In this document: in pieces, positions 27,570 to 35,321 of the stretch
Layout of the letters: each line of letters begins with the position of its first letter
How positions within the stretch are numbered: the first letter of the stretch is position 1
Assembly (NCBI GenBank): GCA_902530685.1
Contig: CACAAZ010000014.1
Span: 1 to 35,321 of the forward strand
Reading direction: 5' to 3'
DNA length: 35,321 nt
DNA from: an uncultured Alphaproteobacteria bacterium
Lineage (GTDB): Bacteria > Pseudomonadota > Alphaproteobacteria > HIMB59 > GCA-002718135
Position numbers and translations under genes: made by a program
Notes under the pieces: model-generated
The model's input: only the letters and a program-made list of their open reading frames with translations
Told to the model about the DNA's origin: nothing
The model's database searches: none

Positions 27570-28417
27570 TATGCAGAGATTGTTTTTTGTCTTTGTTCTC
27601 CAAGACCTTCTATTCCAAGCTTTATTTCATCACCCGCTTTTAAGAATACTTGTGGGTTCATACCCATTCCAACTCCTGGTGGTGTACCAGTAGATATAAC
27701 ATCACCTGGTTGTAATGACATAAACTGGCTTAGGTAACTAATTAAAAAATTAACACCATAAACCATTGTATTAGTTGACCCATCCTGCATTCTTTGCCCA
27801 TTAACATCTAACCACATTTTAAGATTTTGTGGATCTGGAACTTCATCAGGAGTAACTAAATATGGCCCAATTGGTCCAAACGTGTCACAGGATTTACCCT
27901 TGACCCATTGACCTGAGTGTTCAATTTGAAATTCTCTTTCACTTAAGTCGTTAATTACACAATATCCAGCTATGTGTGATTGAGACTCTTTTTCTGAAAT
28001 ATATTTTGCTTCTTTTCCTATTACAACTCCAAGCTCAACTTCCCAATCAGATTTTACAGATTTTTTTGGAATTTCAACGTCGTCATTAGGACCAATAATT
28101 GCACTTGTTGCTTTAAAAAAAATTACAGGTTCAGGAGGTACTTCTAGACCCGACTCTTTTGCATGGTCTGCATAATTTAAGCCAATGCAAATAAATTTAC
28201 CTATACTTTTTTTACAAACACAAGGTGCTATACCATCACTATTATCAACTTTAGGTAATGAATTAATATCTGCATTTTTTGCTTCAGTTAATTTTTCAAC
28301 AGTAACATTTTCACTATCCCAATCTTTTACTATGCTTGAGGCATCACGTATATTACCATCTATATCTAAAATTCCTGGCTTCACTTCGTTTCCAATTCTA
28401 TATCTAATCGTTTTCAT
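27569..28417 (-). CDS. Fumarylacetoacetate hydrolase family; probable 2,4-diketo-3-deoxy-L-fuconate hydrolase
   Basis: FAH core CIGLNYADHAKESG, EVELGVVIGKEAKYIS, ISTGTPPGVGMG; TAATG coupling to the upstream SDR supports a start at 28417 (track start 28429). Confidence 0.85.
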   Translation of the reverse strand: MKTIRYRIGNEVKPGILDIDGNIRDASSIVKDWDSENVTVEKLTEAKNADINSLPKVDNSDGIAPCVCKKSIGKFICIGLNYADHAKESGLEVPPEPVIFFKATSAIIGPNDDVEIPKKSVKSDWEVELGVVIGKEAKYISEKESQSHIAGYCVINDLSEREFQIEHSGQWVKGKSCDTFGPIGPYLVTPDEVPDPQNLKMWLDVNGQRMQDGSTNTMVYGVNFLISYLSQFMSLQPGDVISTGTPPGVGMGMNPQVFLKAGDEIKLGIEGLGEQRQKTISA

Positions 28418-29154
28418 TATAAGGTCCATCCTCCATCTATTAGGTTCAAAGTTCCGGTCACAAAATCAGATTCATCACTTGCTAAATAAGTTGCAAGGGA
28501 TGCAATTTCTTCTGGTTGAGCAAGCCTGCCCATGGCTTGTCTTGCAATAAAATCTTCTCTAGCTTTTATTGGATCTTCAGCCATATTTACTCTTCCTGTC
28601 CATGAAGGTGTTTCAACTGTGCCAGGTAAAATTGCATTACATCTAATACCTTGTTTTACATAGTCTATAGCTAAAGCTTTCACAAACCCGTTTAAAGCTG
28701 CTTTGGTTACACCGTAGATAAATCTATTTGGCGCACCTTTGACACTTGATGCTGCAGAAGATACGATAATTATATTTCCTTTACCTTTTGTTATCATTTT
28801 AGGTAATAAATTGTAACTCATTAGGTAAGCTGAGTATATATTAACATCGATTGATCTTTTAAATTCATCATCATTGCAATCCATTAATGTGCCATGATGA
28901 ACGAAACCAACAGCATGAAATAGAATGTCAACATCATCTAAGCTTGTACAGAATTTTTCTACTGCTATTTTATCAGTTGCATCAAGTTGCTGGATTTGAA
29001 TATCTGAATTTTCTTTAGCTAACTCAGCTAATTTTTCTTTATTAATATCTGTAGCAGTAACTAAAGCACCTTCCTTTGCAAAATTAATTGCTGTTGCTTT
29101 TCCAATGCCTTGTGCTGCAGCTGTTACAATTATTTTTTTATCTTTCAGTCTCAT
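28417..29154 (-). CDS. SDR; probable 2-keto-3-deoxy-L-fuconate dehydrogenase
   Basis: 245 aa; VTAAAQGIGKATA, YGVTKAALNGFVKAL, CNAILPGTVETPSW; placed between fuconate dehydratase and FAH hydrolase. Confidence 0.82.
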   Translation of the reverse strand: MRLKDKKIIVTAAAQGIGKATAINFAKEGALVTATDINKEKLAELAKENSDIQIQQLDATDKIAVEKFCTSLDDVDILFHAVGFVHHGTLMDCNDDEFKRSIDVNIYSAYLMSYNLLPKMITKGKGNIIIVSSAASSVKGAPNRFIYGVTKAALNGFVKALAIDYVKQGIRCNAILPGTVETPSWTGRVNMAEDPIKAREDFIARQAMGRLAQPEEIASLATYLASDESDFVTGTLNLIDGGWTL

Positions 29155-30452
29155 ATTTGATTTTTCCAGTATTCTCCATTAGGAAAAGAAAACTCATTAA
29201 CAGACTTTTCTTTCATTTCAATAGAATATCCATGATCCATAGGCGGCATATAATTACCATCTACAATTTTGCATGGGTAAATAAAGTGCTCGTGAAGACT
29301 ATCCTGATACTCAACTACTTTATTATCTTTGGAGCCATTAATTAATACATAATCAATCATGCATAAATGTTGTACATATTCACAAAGACCAACTCCACCC
29401 GCATGTGGGAAAACTGGTACATTAAATTTATGCGCCATAAGTAAAACTGTTAGTATTTCATTGATACTTCCTAAACGACAGCTATCCAATTGGCAAATAT
29501 TCATCGCACCAGACTCTAAGAACTGTTTAAACATAATTCTACCTCCACATGCTTCTCCAGTTGCCAGTCTTACATCACCAACTTCCTTTTTTATTTTTAC
29601 AAAACCCAAAACATCATCTGGACTAGTTGGCTCTTCAACAAAAAATAAATTAAATTTTTTATACGCATTTATATGTCTTATTGATTGTTCAATGCTCCAT
29701 TGTTGGTTGGCATCAACCATTATGAAACATTCTTCTCCAATCGTCTTTCTTATTAGATCTAATCTTTTTACGTCTGCTTCTAAATCTAAACCAACTTTAA
29801 TTTTAAAGTGCCTCCATCCCATTGAAATATAACGGTTACAAAGCTCAATAATTTTATCATCACTGTAGCCCAACCAGCCAGCAGCTGTAGTGTAAGATGG
29901 ATAACCTTCATTTAAAATTGTTTTTATTCTTTCATTTTTTTTTGCTTGATTATTTTTAAGAATTTTTAATGCTTCTTCTGGAGTTAAAACATCTTCAATA
30001 TATTTAAAAGTTAACCAAGAAAGAATTTTTTCTGGTTCAGTATCTACAATAAATTTCCAAAGTGGTTTTTTATTTTTTTTTGCTATTAAATCCCATAAGC
30101 AATTAAATATAGCAGCAACTGCCATATGGACGACGCCTTTTTCTGGGCCTAGCCATCTTAATTGGCTGTGATCTACACACTTAAACCATAGTTTTCCTAT
30201 GTCATTTTCTAAATTATCTAAAGACATATTTTCAAAGATCGGAAAAAAATGTTTGATACATTCTGCAACAATGTCGTTCCCTTTTCCAATTGTAAAAGCA
30301 ATACCGTAACCCTTTAAATTTTTATCATCAGTATATGCTGTTACATAAGTAGCTGAATAATCAGGATCTGTATGAATTGCGTCTGAACCAGTTAAATCTT
30401 TGGATGTTGGGAACCTTACATCATTAACTGTAAAATTTATTATCTTGGTCAT
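29151..30452 (-). CDS. L-fuconate dehydratase (enolase superfamily)
   Basis: 433 aa; DVRFPTSKDLTGSDAIHTDPDYSATYV, WLTFKYIEDV, FKIKVGLDLEADVKRL, MVDANQQW, FFVEEPTSPDDVLG, FPHAGGVGLCEYVQHL. Confidence 0.93.
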   Translation of the reverse strand: MTKIINFTVNDVRFPTSKDLTGSDAIHTDPDYSATYVTAYTDDKNLKGYGIAFTIGKGNDIVAECIKHFFPIFENMSLDNLENDIGKLWFKCVDHSQLRWLGPEKGVVHMAVAAIFNCLWDLIAKKNKKPLWKFIVDTEPEKILSWLTFKYIEDVLTPEEALKILKNNQAKKNERIKTILNEGYPSYTTAAGWLGYSDDKIIELCNRYISMGWRHFKIKVGLDLEADVKRLDLIRKTIGEECFIMVDANQQWSIEQSIRHINAYKKFNLFFVEEPTSPDDVLGFVKIKKEVGDVRLATGEACGGRIMFKQFLESGAMNICQLDSCRLGSINEILTVLLMAHKFNVPVFPHAGGVGLCEYVQHLCMIDYVLINGSKDNKVVEYQDSLHEHFIYPCKIVDGNYMPPMDHGYSIEMKEKSVNEFSFPNGEYWKNQI

Positions 30453-30454
30453 GT

Positions 30455-31561
30455 TTATATTCTTTTGAAAGTTGTATTATCAATGAAATCCCAATCTAGA
30501 TCAATGCCTAAACCAGGGTCATTTGGTAAATGCGCAAAACCATCTTCAACTTTAATTGATTTTTTTAATCCAAAATTAAAATAATCATATGGTACTAGAA
30601 CTTCAAAAAATTCAGAATTTTTTATAGCTGCACAACAATGCAGATTAACTAATTCTAAAGGATGATAAATTGCCGTATGAATTTCACATTGAACTCCAAA
30701 ACTTTCTGCTAAATGTGCTGTCTTCATTGTAGCAGTTATTCCACCACTCCATGAAACATCTGCTCTCACCATATCAACAACTCTAGTAGATATACATTCT
30801 GCAACACTATATGGATGTTTAGCTATAACTTCAGTTCCAATTATAGGGATATCTAATATCCTAGTTAATTCTCTTAAATTATGAAAATTTTCATCAAATA
30901 ATGGTTCTTCATACCAATAATAATTTAATTTTTCTAACTCTCTTCCAAATCGTAAAGCTTGTTCAAATGTATATGGTGCAACAGGATCACTCATTAACTT
31001 AAAATTATTACCTACAGCTTCACGTGTTTTTCTATGAGCTTCTAAATCAAAATCATATTTTCCTGGGGGATGTAATTTATAAGCATTAAATCCTCTTTCT
31101 TTATATTCAACAGCTTCCTTTGCATAAGCTTCAGGAGTATCAAGCACAAGAGAACTTCCGTAAATTGGTACTTTATCTCTATAAGCACCCAAGTATTTGT
31201 AGAGTGGTTGACCAGCTTGCATTGATGATAATAACCAACAATTAATGTCAAAGGGACCATAACTATAAATAGGAGCGTGATTCCACCAACGATCAGCCGT
31301 TCTGTATTCGTGCCAATGCTGTTCACGATACAATGGATCCCGACCTATAAAAAAAGGTTTAAATATTGAATTTGCTATCTCGCCTGCCATTTCTGCTCCA
31401 CGTCCAGCAAAACCAAAAGTGGAGCTAGATAAACCCTCATCAGTATGAAAGGTAATAACAAGAAACTCTAAATCAGATTTTTTACCATCGCGCATTTCAG
31501 AATCTTTCATCACAGGTTCTTTATGGCGACACATACGAATTTCTATATCTTTAATTTTCAT
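30455..31561 (-). CDS. Mandelate racemase/enolase superfamily protein (sugar-acid dehydratase-like, unassigned substrate)
   Basis: 368 aa; YKLHPPG, LMSDPVAPYTFEQALRFGRELEKLNYYWYEEPL, PIIGTEV, CEIHTAIYHPLE. Confidence 0.85.
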   Translation of the reverse strand: MKIKDIEIRMCRHKEPVMKDSEMRDGKKSDLEFLVITFHTDEGLSSSTFGFAGRGAEMAGEIANSIFKPFFIGRDPLYREQHWHEYRTADRWWNHAPIYSYGPFDINCWLLSSMQAGQPLYKYLGAYRDKVPIYGSSLVLDTPEAYAKEAVEYKERGFNAYKLHPPGKYDFDLEAHRKTREAVGNNFKLMSDPVAPYTFEQALRFGRELEKLNYYWYEEPLFDENFHNLRELTRILDIPIIGTEVIAKHPYSVAECISTRVVDMVRADVSWSGGITATMKTAHLAESFGVQCEIHTAIYHPLELVNLHCCAAIKNSEFFEVLVPYDYFNFGLKKSIKVEDGFAHLPNDPGLGIDLDWDFIDNTTFKRI

Positions 31562-32706
31562 TCAATCCCAAACTCTTTTTTAATATTATTATTATCATTT
31601 CCAATTTTAGGAGCAGCTTTATTAGACTTAAATATTTCACCATCTATTTTAATTGGACACCTTAAAGTTTCAATATTTAATCCATCATCTCTTCTAATTC
31701 TTTGAACCATATCTAGTATTTTAAAACCTTCGTGCTTAACCATTTTTTCCCAATCTAAAACCTCAGCACACCATATATCAGCTGGCTCCAGAATACTGAG
31801 CCAATGTTCAGTGGTTTTCTTTTTAATCCAATCTCCAATTGATTTTTTTATTTCATCCCTTTTTGTAAACCATACTTTTTGATCATGAAGCTCCTTGATT
31901 GAATCTAAATTGAGCAACTTACCTAATTGAGGTAGTGGTGTCATCGCTATAGCTATGTAACCATTTGTGGTTTGATAAATACCATAGGGGGCTGATAAAT
32001 AAGCATGCGCATTATTATAGGAACTTCTTTGAGGTTTCCTGTTTCCATCATTAAAGTATGTAGTTAGTACTTCAAACTGAAAATCTAATAAAGCTTCAAC
32101 TAAACTAGTTTCAACATGAGAACCTATATTAGTTCTAAATCTTTTTATAACTGCTGCAAGTAAACCCTCTACTAAAGTATGTCCTGCTAACATATCAGCA
32201 ACTGCCAATCCCATTGGTGTTGGTGCTTCTCCGCCGTTTCCATTTAACCAAACCAAACCCGTTCTTGATTGAGCTAGTAAATCTTGTCCGGGTAATGAGC
32301 TCCATGGCCCTTCTGATCCGTAACCAGAAATTGTGCCATAAACTATTTTTGGATTTATTTTTTTAACATTTTCATAATCTAAACCAATTCTTTCAATAAC
32401 TCCGGGTCTAAAATTTTGGGTGATAATATCCGCCTTCTCAATTAATTTTTTAACCACTTCAAGCTCGGTAGGATCTTTTAAATTTGCTGAAAAGCTCTCT
32501 TTATTTCTATTTATCGCATGAAATAAAGTACTGTCACCTTCTAAATCAGTATCACTAATATATAAATTTCTACAAAGATCTCCTACATCAGGTCTTTCAA
32601 TTTTTATTACCCTTGCTCCCAAGTCAGCTAATCTTAATCCAGCATATGGACCAGACAAAAACTGACTAAATTCTAAAACAGTTAATCCTTCTAAAGGTTT
32701 ATTCAT
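31558..32706 (-). CDS. CaiB/BaiF family CoA-transferase
   Basis: 382 aa; LEGLTVLEFSQFLSGPYAGLRLADLGARVIKIERPDVGD, LPGQDLLAQSRTGL (catalytic Asp context). Confidence 0.93.
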   Translation of the reverse strand: MNKPLEGLTVLEFSQFLSGPYAGLRLADLGARVIKIERPDVGDLCRNLYISDTDLEGDSTLFHAINRNKESFSANLKDPTELEVVKKLIEKADIITQNFRPGVIERIGLDYENVKKINPKIVYGTISGYGSEGPWSSLPGQDLLAQSRTGLVWLNGNGGEAPTPMGLAVADMLAGHTLVEGLLAAVIKRFRTNIGSHVETSLVEALLDFQFEVLTTYFNDGNRKPQRSSYNNAHAYLSAPYGIYQTTNGYIAIAMTPLPQLGKLLNLDSIKELHDQKVWFTKRDEIKKSIGDWIKKKTTEHWLSILEPADIWCAEVLDWEKMVKHEGFKILDMVQRIRRDDGLNIETLRCPIKIDGEIFKSNKAAPKIGNDNNNIKKEFGIE

Positions 32707-32714
32707 AATATATC

Positions 32715-33848
32715 TTATTCTTTAAAACTTTTATTGTACATGTCGCATAATTTTTCACAAATACTTTCAGCTGAAATATTTGATTGCAAATACTCATTAA
32801 TTAAATCTCCACTTTTATCCTGAAATTCCATATACCCATTATGTCTTGGCCTAACCCATGCAAGTTCTAGCGTTTTACGAGTACCTTTGAAAAAATTGGA
32901 GGTTTCTAAATTTATTTTTTTATCCTCCCATGCTTCAGAGTTTCCAGGTTGTCCACCACTTTCGTAGAATAATGATTTCTGACACTCTGCACCAGCTATC
33001 CAAAAAGCATATTCTAGTGCTAAGTCTTTATTCTTACTTACATTTGATATGGCTATACCTGTTCCTCCTAAATGTGTTCCGGCTGGACCCTTGCCTGATA
33101 AATTCATAACATCAATATATTTTAAAATATTTTTTCTATAATTTTTTCGTGAATAATTAGAAAAACCATAAATGTATGGACAATAATAAAAATCATTCGT
33201 CTCTGTCATTAATTCAGCGGTTTGAATTGGGTCCATTGTTAAACAATCTTTTATTAATTCGTTAGATACAGCTTTCATCATATTAAGAGTTTTAGTTCCA
33301 AAATCTTTATCTATAAAATCTTTTCGTTCTGGAATTAATTCCTGGGTCAAATTATTATAAATACTATAAAAACTGCTTATTGCATGAACAGGTTTTAAAG
33401 GCCAAAGCACTCTATTATTTTTTGCTAAACCAATTAAAGCATTCCAATTTAAAGGATGGCTTCCAATCAGGTCATCTCTATAACAAGCAGTTTGTGATGC
33501 TGCATCAATAGCTAATGCCCATTGTTTATTATCAATAAAATAACTTTGGTGTGATTTTCCTACAGACTGCAATTTTAATTTTTTTATCTGTGACTCATAT
33601 TGAGGTAAATCTAAATTTTGAAGTAAACCTTTACTGGCCACTTCGCCAACATGCGGATAGTCTATGACAATCATATCATAATCATCAGTCATCTCCTCAA
33701 TGGGTCTATCAGCAAATGCTTGTAAAGGTCTTTTATCCCAATTAATTACAACTTTATTGTTGTGTAACTCTTGAAATTTTTTTGAAGTTGCAACCATAGG
33801 ATCAAATCCTCTAGAATGATCCCAAGTCATCCCTTTCAAAGTAATCAT
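32715..33848 (-). CDS. Extracellular-solute-binding-protein-like protein without signal peptide
   Basis: 377 aa; [24 protein letters not shown]..., [43 protein letters not shown] typical of family 1 SBPs; start fixed by 4-bp ATGA overlap with the upstream MaoC gene, leaving no hydrophobic N-terminus. Confidence 0.75.
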   Translation of the reverse strand: MITLKGMTWDHSRGFDPMVATSKKFQELHNNKVVINWDKRPLQAFADRPIEEMTDDYDMIVIDYPHVGEVASKGLLQNLDLPQYESQIKKLKLQSVGKSHQSYFIDNKQWALAIDAASQTACYRDDLIGSHPLNWNALIGLAKNNRVLWPLKPVHAISSFYSIYNNLTQELIPERKDFIDKDFGTKTLNMMKAVSNELIKDCLTMDPIQTAELMTETNDFYYCPYIYGFSNYSRKNYRKNILKYIDVMNLSGKGPAGTHLGGTGIAISNVSKNKDLALEYAFWIAGAECQKSLFYESGGQPGNSEAWEDKKINLETSNFFKGTRKTLELAWVRPRHNGYMEFQDKSGDLINEYLQSNISAESICEKLCDMYNKSFKE

Positions 33849-34408
33849 TTTTTTTCGTATTTATCTTTAAAATCTTCTGGCTTTTTATATAAAACTGAAT
33901 GAAGGTGTTCACAGTATAAAACTATTTCTCCTTCTCCTTTGAAAACTTCATAACTAGTTCGTACAAGTCCCATTTTTTCGTACTTTGGTTTTTTTTCCAT
34001 ATTGGTTCTAATTGTATAAATCGTATCGCCAATAAAAACTGGTTTTATAAATCTTAGACGGTCATAGCCATAGCTAAATGAGTTAACACAATTCGTTGCC
34101 ACTAATCCCAAACCATAAGAAAAGACCATCGCACCCGCAACCAATCTTTTCTGAAACATTCCTTCATTTTTTGCAAAATGCTCATCTCCAACATAAGGAT
34201 GCATATCTAATACCATACAATTAAATTGCATGGCCTCTCCCTCAGAAATTGTTCTTCTTAGCGATCTAATCTTATGGTCAATAATTACATCTTCGTAAAA
34301 CCAATTTTCTGAATTCCAAACAGGTAATGCAGAATGATCGTTGGGCATATCTTTAGGATATGTACTACTTAATCCAATTGTCGGTTCAAATTTTGAATTA
34401 TCATTCAT
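33845..34408 (-). CDS. MaoC-like hotdog-fold protein (acyl-CoA dehydratase family)
   Basis: 187 aa; [34 protein letters not shown] typical of MaoC-like proteins; degenerate catalytic motif LDMHPYVGD. Confidence 0.75.
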   Translation of the reverse strand: MNDNSKFEPTIGLSSTYPKDMPNDHSALPVWNSENWFYEDVIIDHKIRSLRRTISEGEAMQFNCMVLDMHPYVGDEHFAKNEGMFQKRLVAGAMVFSYGLGLVATNCVNSFSYGYDRLRFIKPVFIGDTIYTIRTNMEKKPKYEKMGLVRTSYEVFKGEGEIVLYCEHLHSVLYKKPEDFKDKYEKK

Positions 34409-34475
34409 ATCTGAGTATTAATCTAATATTAAAAAAAGATATAAACAATCAATTTTTATCATATAACTATGTAAT

Positions 34476-35036
34476 TTAATTAAATCTAAACTTTGTTGAG
34501 CCCACAGATATAACATTTGGTAGTTCAAGATAAGTATTATAATTTTCTAGTGTAATTCCTCCAGTTGGTATAAATTTTATATCCTCGAAAATTTCATTTA
34601 TAATTTCAAGAGATTTTGTTCCACCATTTTTTTCTGCATGAAAATATTTTAAAATTTTTTTCTCATATTCTAAAGCCATCATAATCTCTGATGGAGTTGA
34701 TACTCCAGGTATATAGTTTAAATTTTTTTCTATTGTATAATTTAGAATTTTTTGATTTATTCCAGGAGACACGTAGAAATCAAAATCAAACTTCGAAGCC
34801 TCTTTAAGAATATTTAATGATGTTATTGAACCCAAGCCAATGATGGCTGTAGAAAATTTTTCTTTCAAAATTACGGCAACATCTAAAGCCTGCTTAGATC
34901 TTAAGGTTATTTCAACTATTTTGAATTTCTGATCAATTAGTTTTGAAAAAGTATCAAATATCTCAGATGGTGCTTCTTTTCCTATAATAGGAATTTTTTT
35001 TTGCAATTCTATTTCCTTTACTATCTTAGCATCCAT
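34476..35036 (-). CDS. eda: KDPG/KDPGal-type aldolase (Eda family)
   Basis: 186 aa; IVEITLRSKQALD, YVSPGINQKI, YIPGVSTPSEIMMALE, LKYFHAEKNGG, FIPTGGITLENY. Confidence 0.85.
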   Translation of the reverse strand: MDAKIVKEIELQKKIPIIGKEAPSEIFDTFSKLIDQKFKIVEITLRSKQALDVAVILKEKFSTAIIGLGSITSLNILKEASKFDFDFYVSPGINQKILNYTIEKNLNYIPGVSTPSEIMMALEYEKKILKYFHAEKNGGTKSLEIINEIFEDIKFIPTGGITLENYNTYLELPNVISVGSTKFRFN

Positions 35037-35321
35037 AATTTTTTAATTTAAAATTTTCTTTTCTAATTATTGCACCATTAACATTAGCTACATCCCGACC
35101 TAGTTTATGGGCAAACTGTAGACATTCTTTAATATTAAAATTGTTAAAATAATAATATAAAAAACAAGCGTTAAATGCATCTCCACAGCCTGTTGTATCT
35201 TTAACTTTTTTTTTGAAAACAAAATTAAAATTAGAGAATTGCAGTTTGTCATATACCAAAATATTTCCTTTTTTTGATCTTATTATAGCTAACTTATTTC
35301 TAAAATTTTCAAAAATAAATT
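35026..35321 (-). CDS. C-terminal part of a PfkB family kinase (probable 2-keto-3-deoxygluconate kinase), truncated by window edge
   Basis: The frame stays open to the window end (FIFENFRNKLAIIRSKKGNILVYDK...), with DTTGCGDAFNACFLYYY catalytic motif; track start 35259 is an internal TTG (Leu). Overlaps the aldolase start by 11 nt. Confidence 0.75.
   Translation of the reverse strand, partial: FIFENFRNKLAIIRSKKGNILVYDKLQFSNFNFVFKKKVKDTTGCGDAFNACFLYYYFNNFNIKECLQFAHKLGRDVANVNGAIIRKENFKLKNYGC

Noticed and set aside
31042-31326. Alternative-frame minus-strand ORF (94 aa) inside the MR/enolase gene
   Set aside because: Same-strand shadow frame of a well supported CDS.
35026-35259. Complete 77-aa ORF as given in the track
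   Set aside because: The frame continues open to the window edge and the start is an internal TTG; it is the C-terminus of a truncated PfkB kinase.
1-35321. CRISPR arrays, tRNA/rRNA genes, transposases, integrases, phage or toxin-antitoxin/defence genes
   Set aside because: Looked for direct repeats, integrase/transposase motifs and small defence-type operons; nothing supporting them was seen.

Overview
AT-rich, very compact window of probable marine alphaproteobacterial type (taxonomy inferred from gene content and style, not proven). The left edge (about 1-4200) is core genome: the 3' end of a DUF3035/BamF-like lipoprotein gene, ileS and ribF. From xylA (4245) to the right edge it is a dense sugar and sugar-acid catabolism region, mostly on the minus strand. 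It contains: xylA; a glyoxalase; two Gfo/Idh/MocA dehydrogenases; an IolE-like isomerase/dehydratase; iolD; three PfkB-type kinases; an E1 alpha/beta TPP 2-oxoacid (acetoin/pyruvate-type) dehydrogenase pair with a free-standing 79-aa lipoyl domain but no E2/E3; two paralogous ribose/fructose-type ABC transporters, each with a GC-rich hairpin between the binding-protein and permease genes; and a tightly overlapping operon encoding an L-fuconate -> pyruvate + lactate route (fuconate dehydratase, SDR, FAH hydrolase, lldD) together with CaiB, MaoC and a binding-protein-like protein lacking a signal peptide. A KDPG-type aldolase and a truncated PfkB kinase close the window. The most unusual items are a Rieske-type ferredoxin whose two His ligands are both Cys, the orphan lipoyl/E1 arrangement, a sugar permease with a ~125-aa coiled-coil-like insertion, a terminator-like hairpin abutting that permease's start codon, and the signal-less binding-protein-like protein coupled to CaiB/MaoC. 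No rRNA, tRNA, CRISPR or transposase was recognised.
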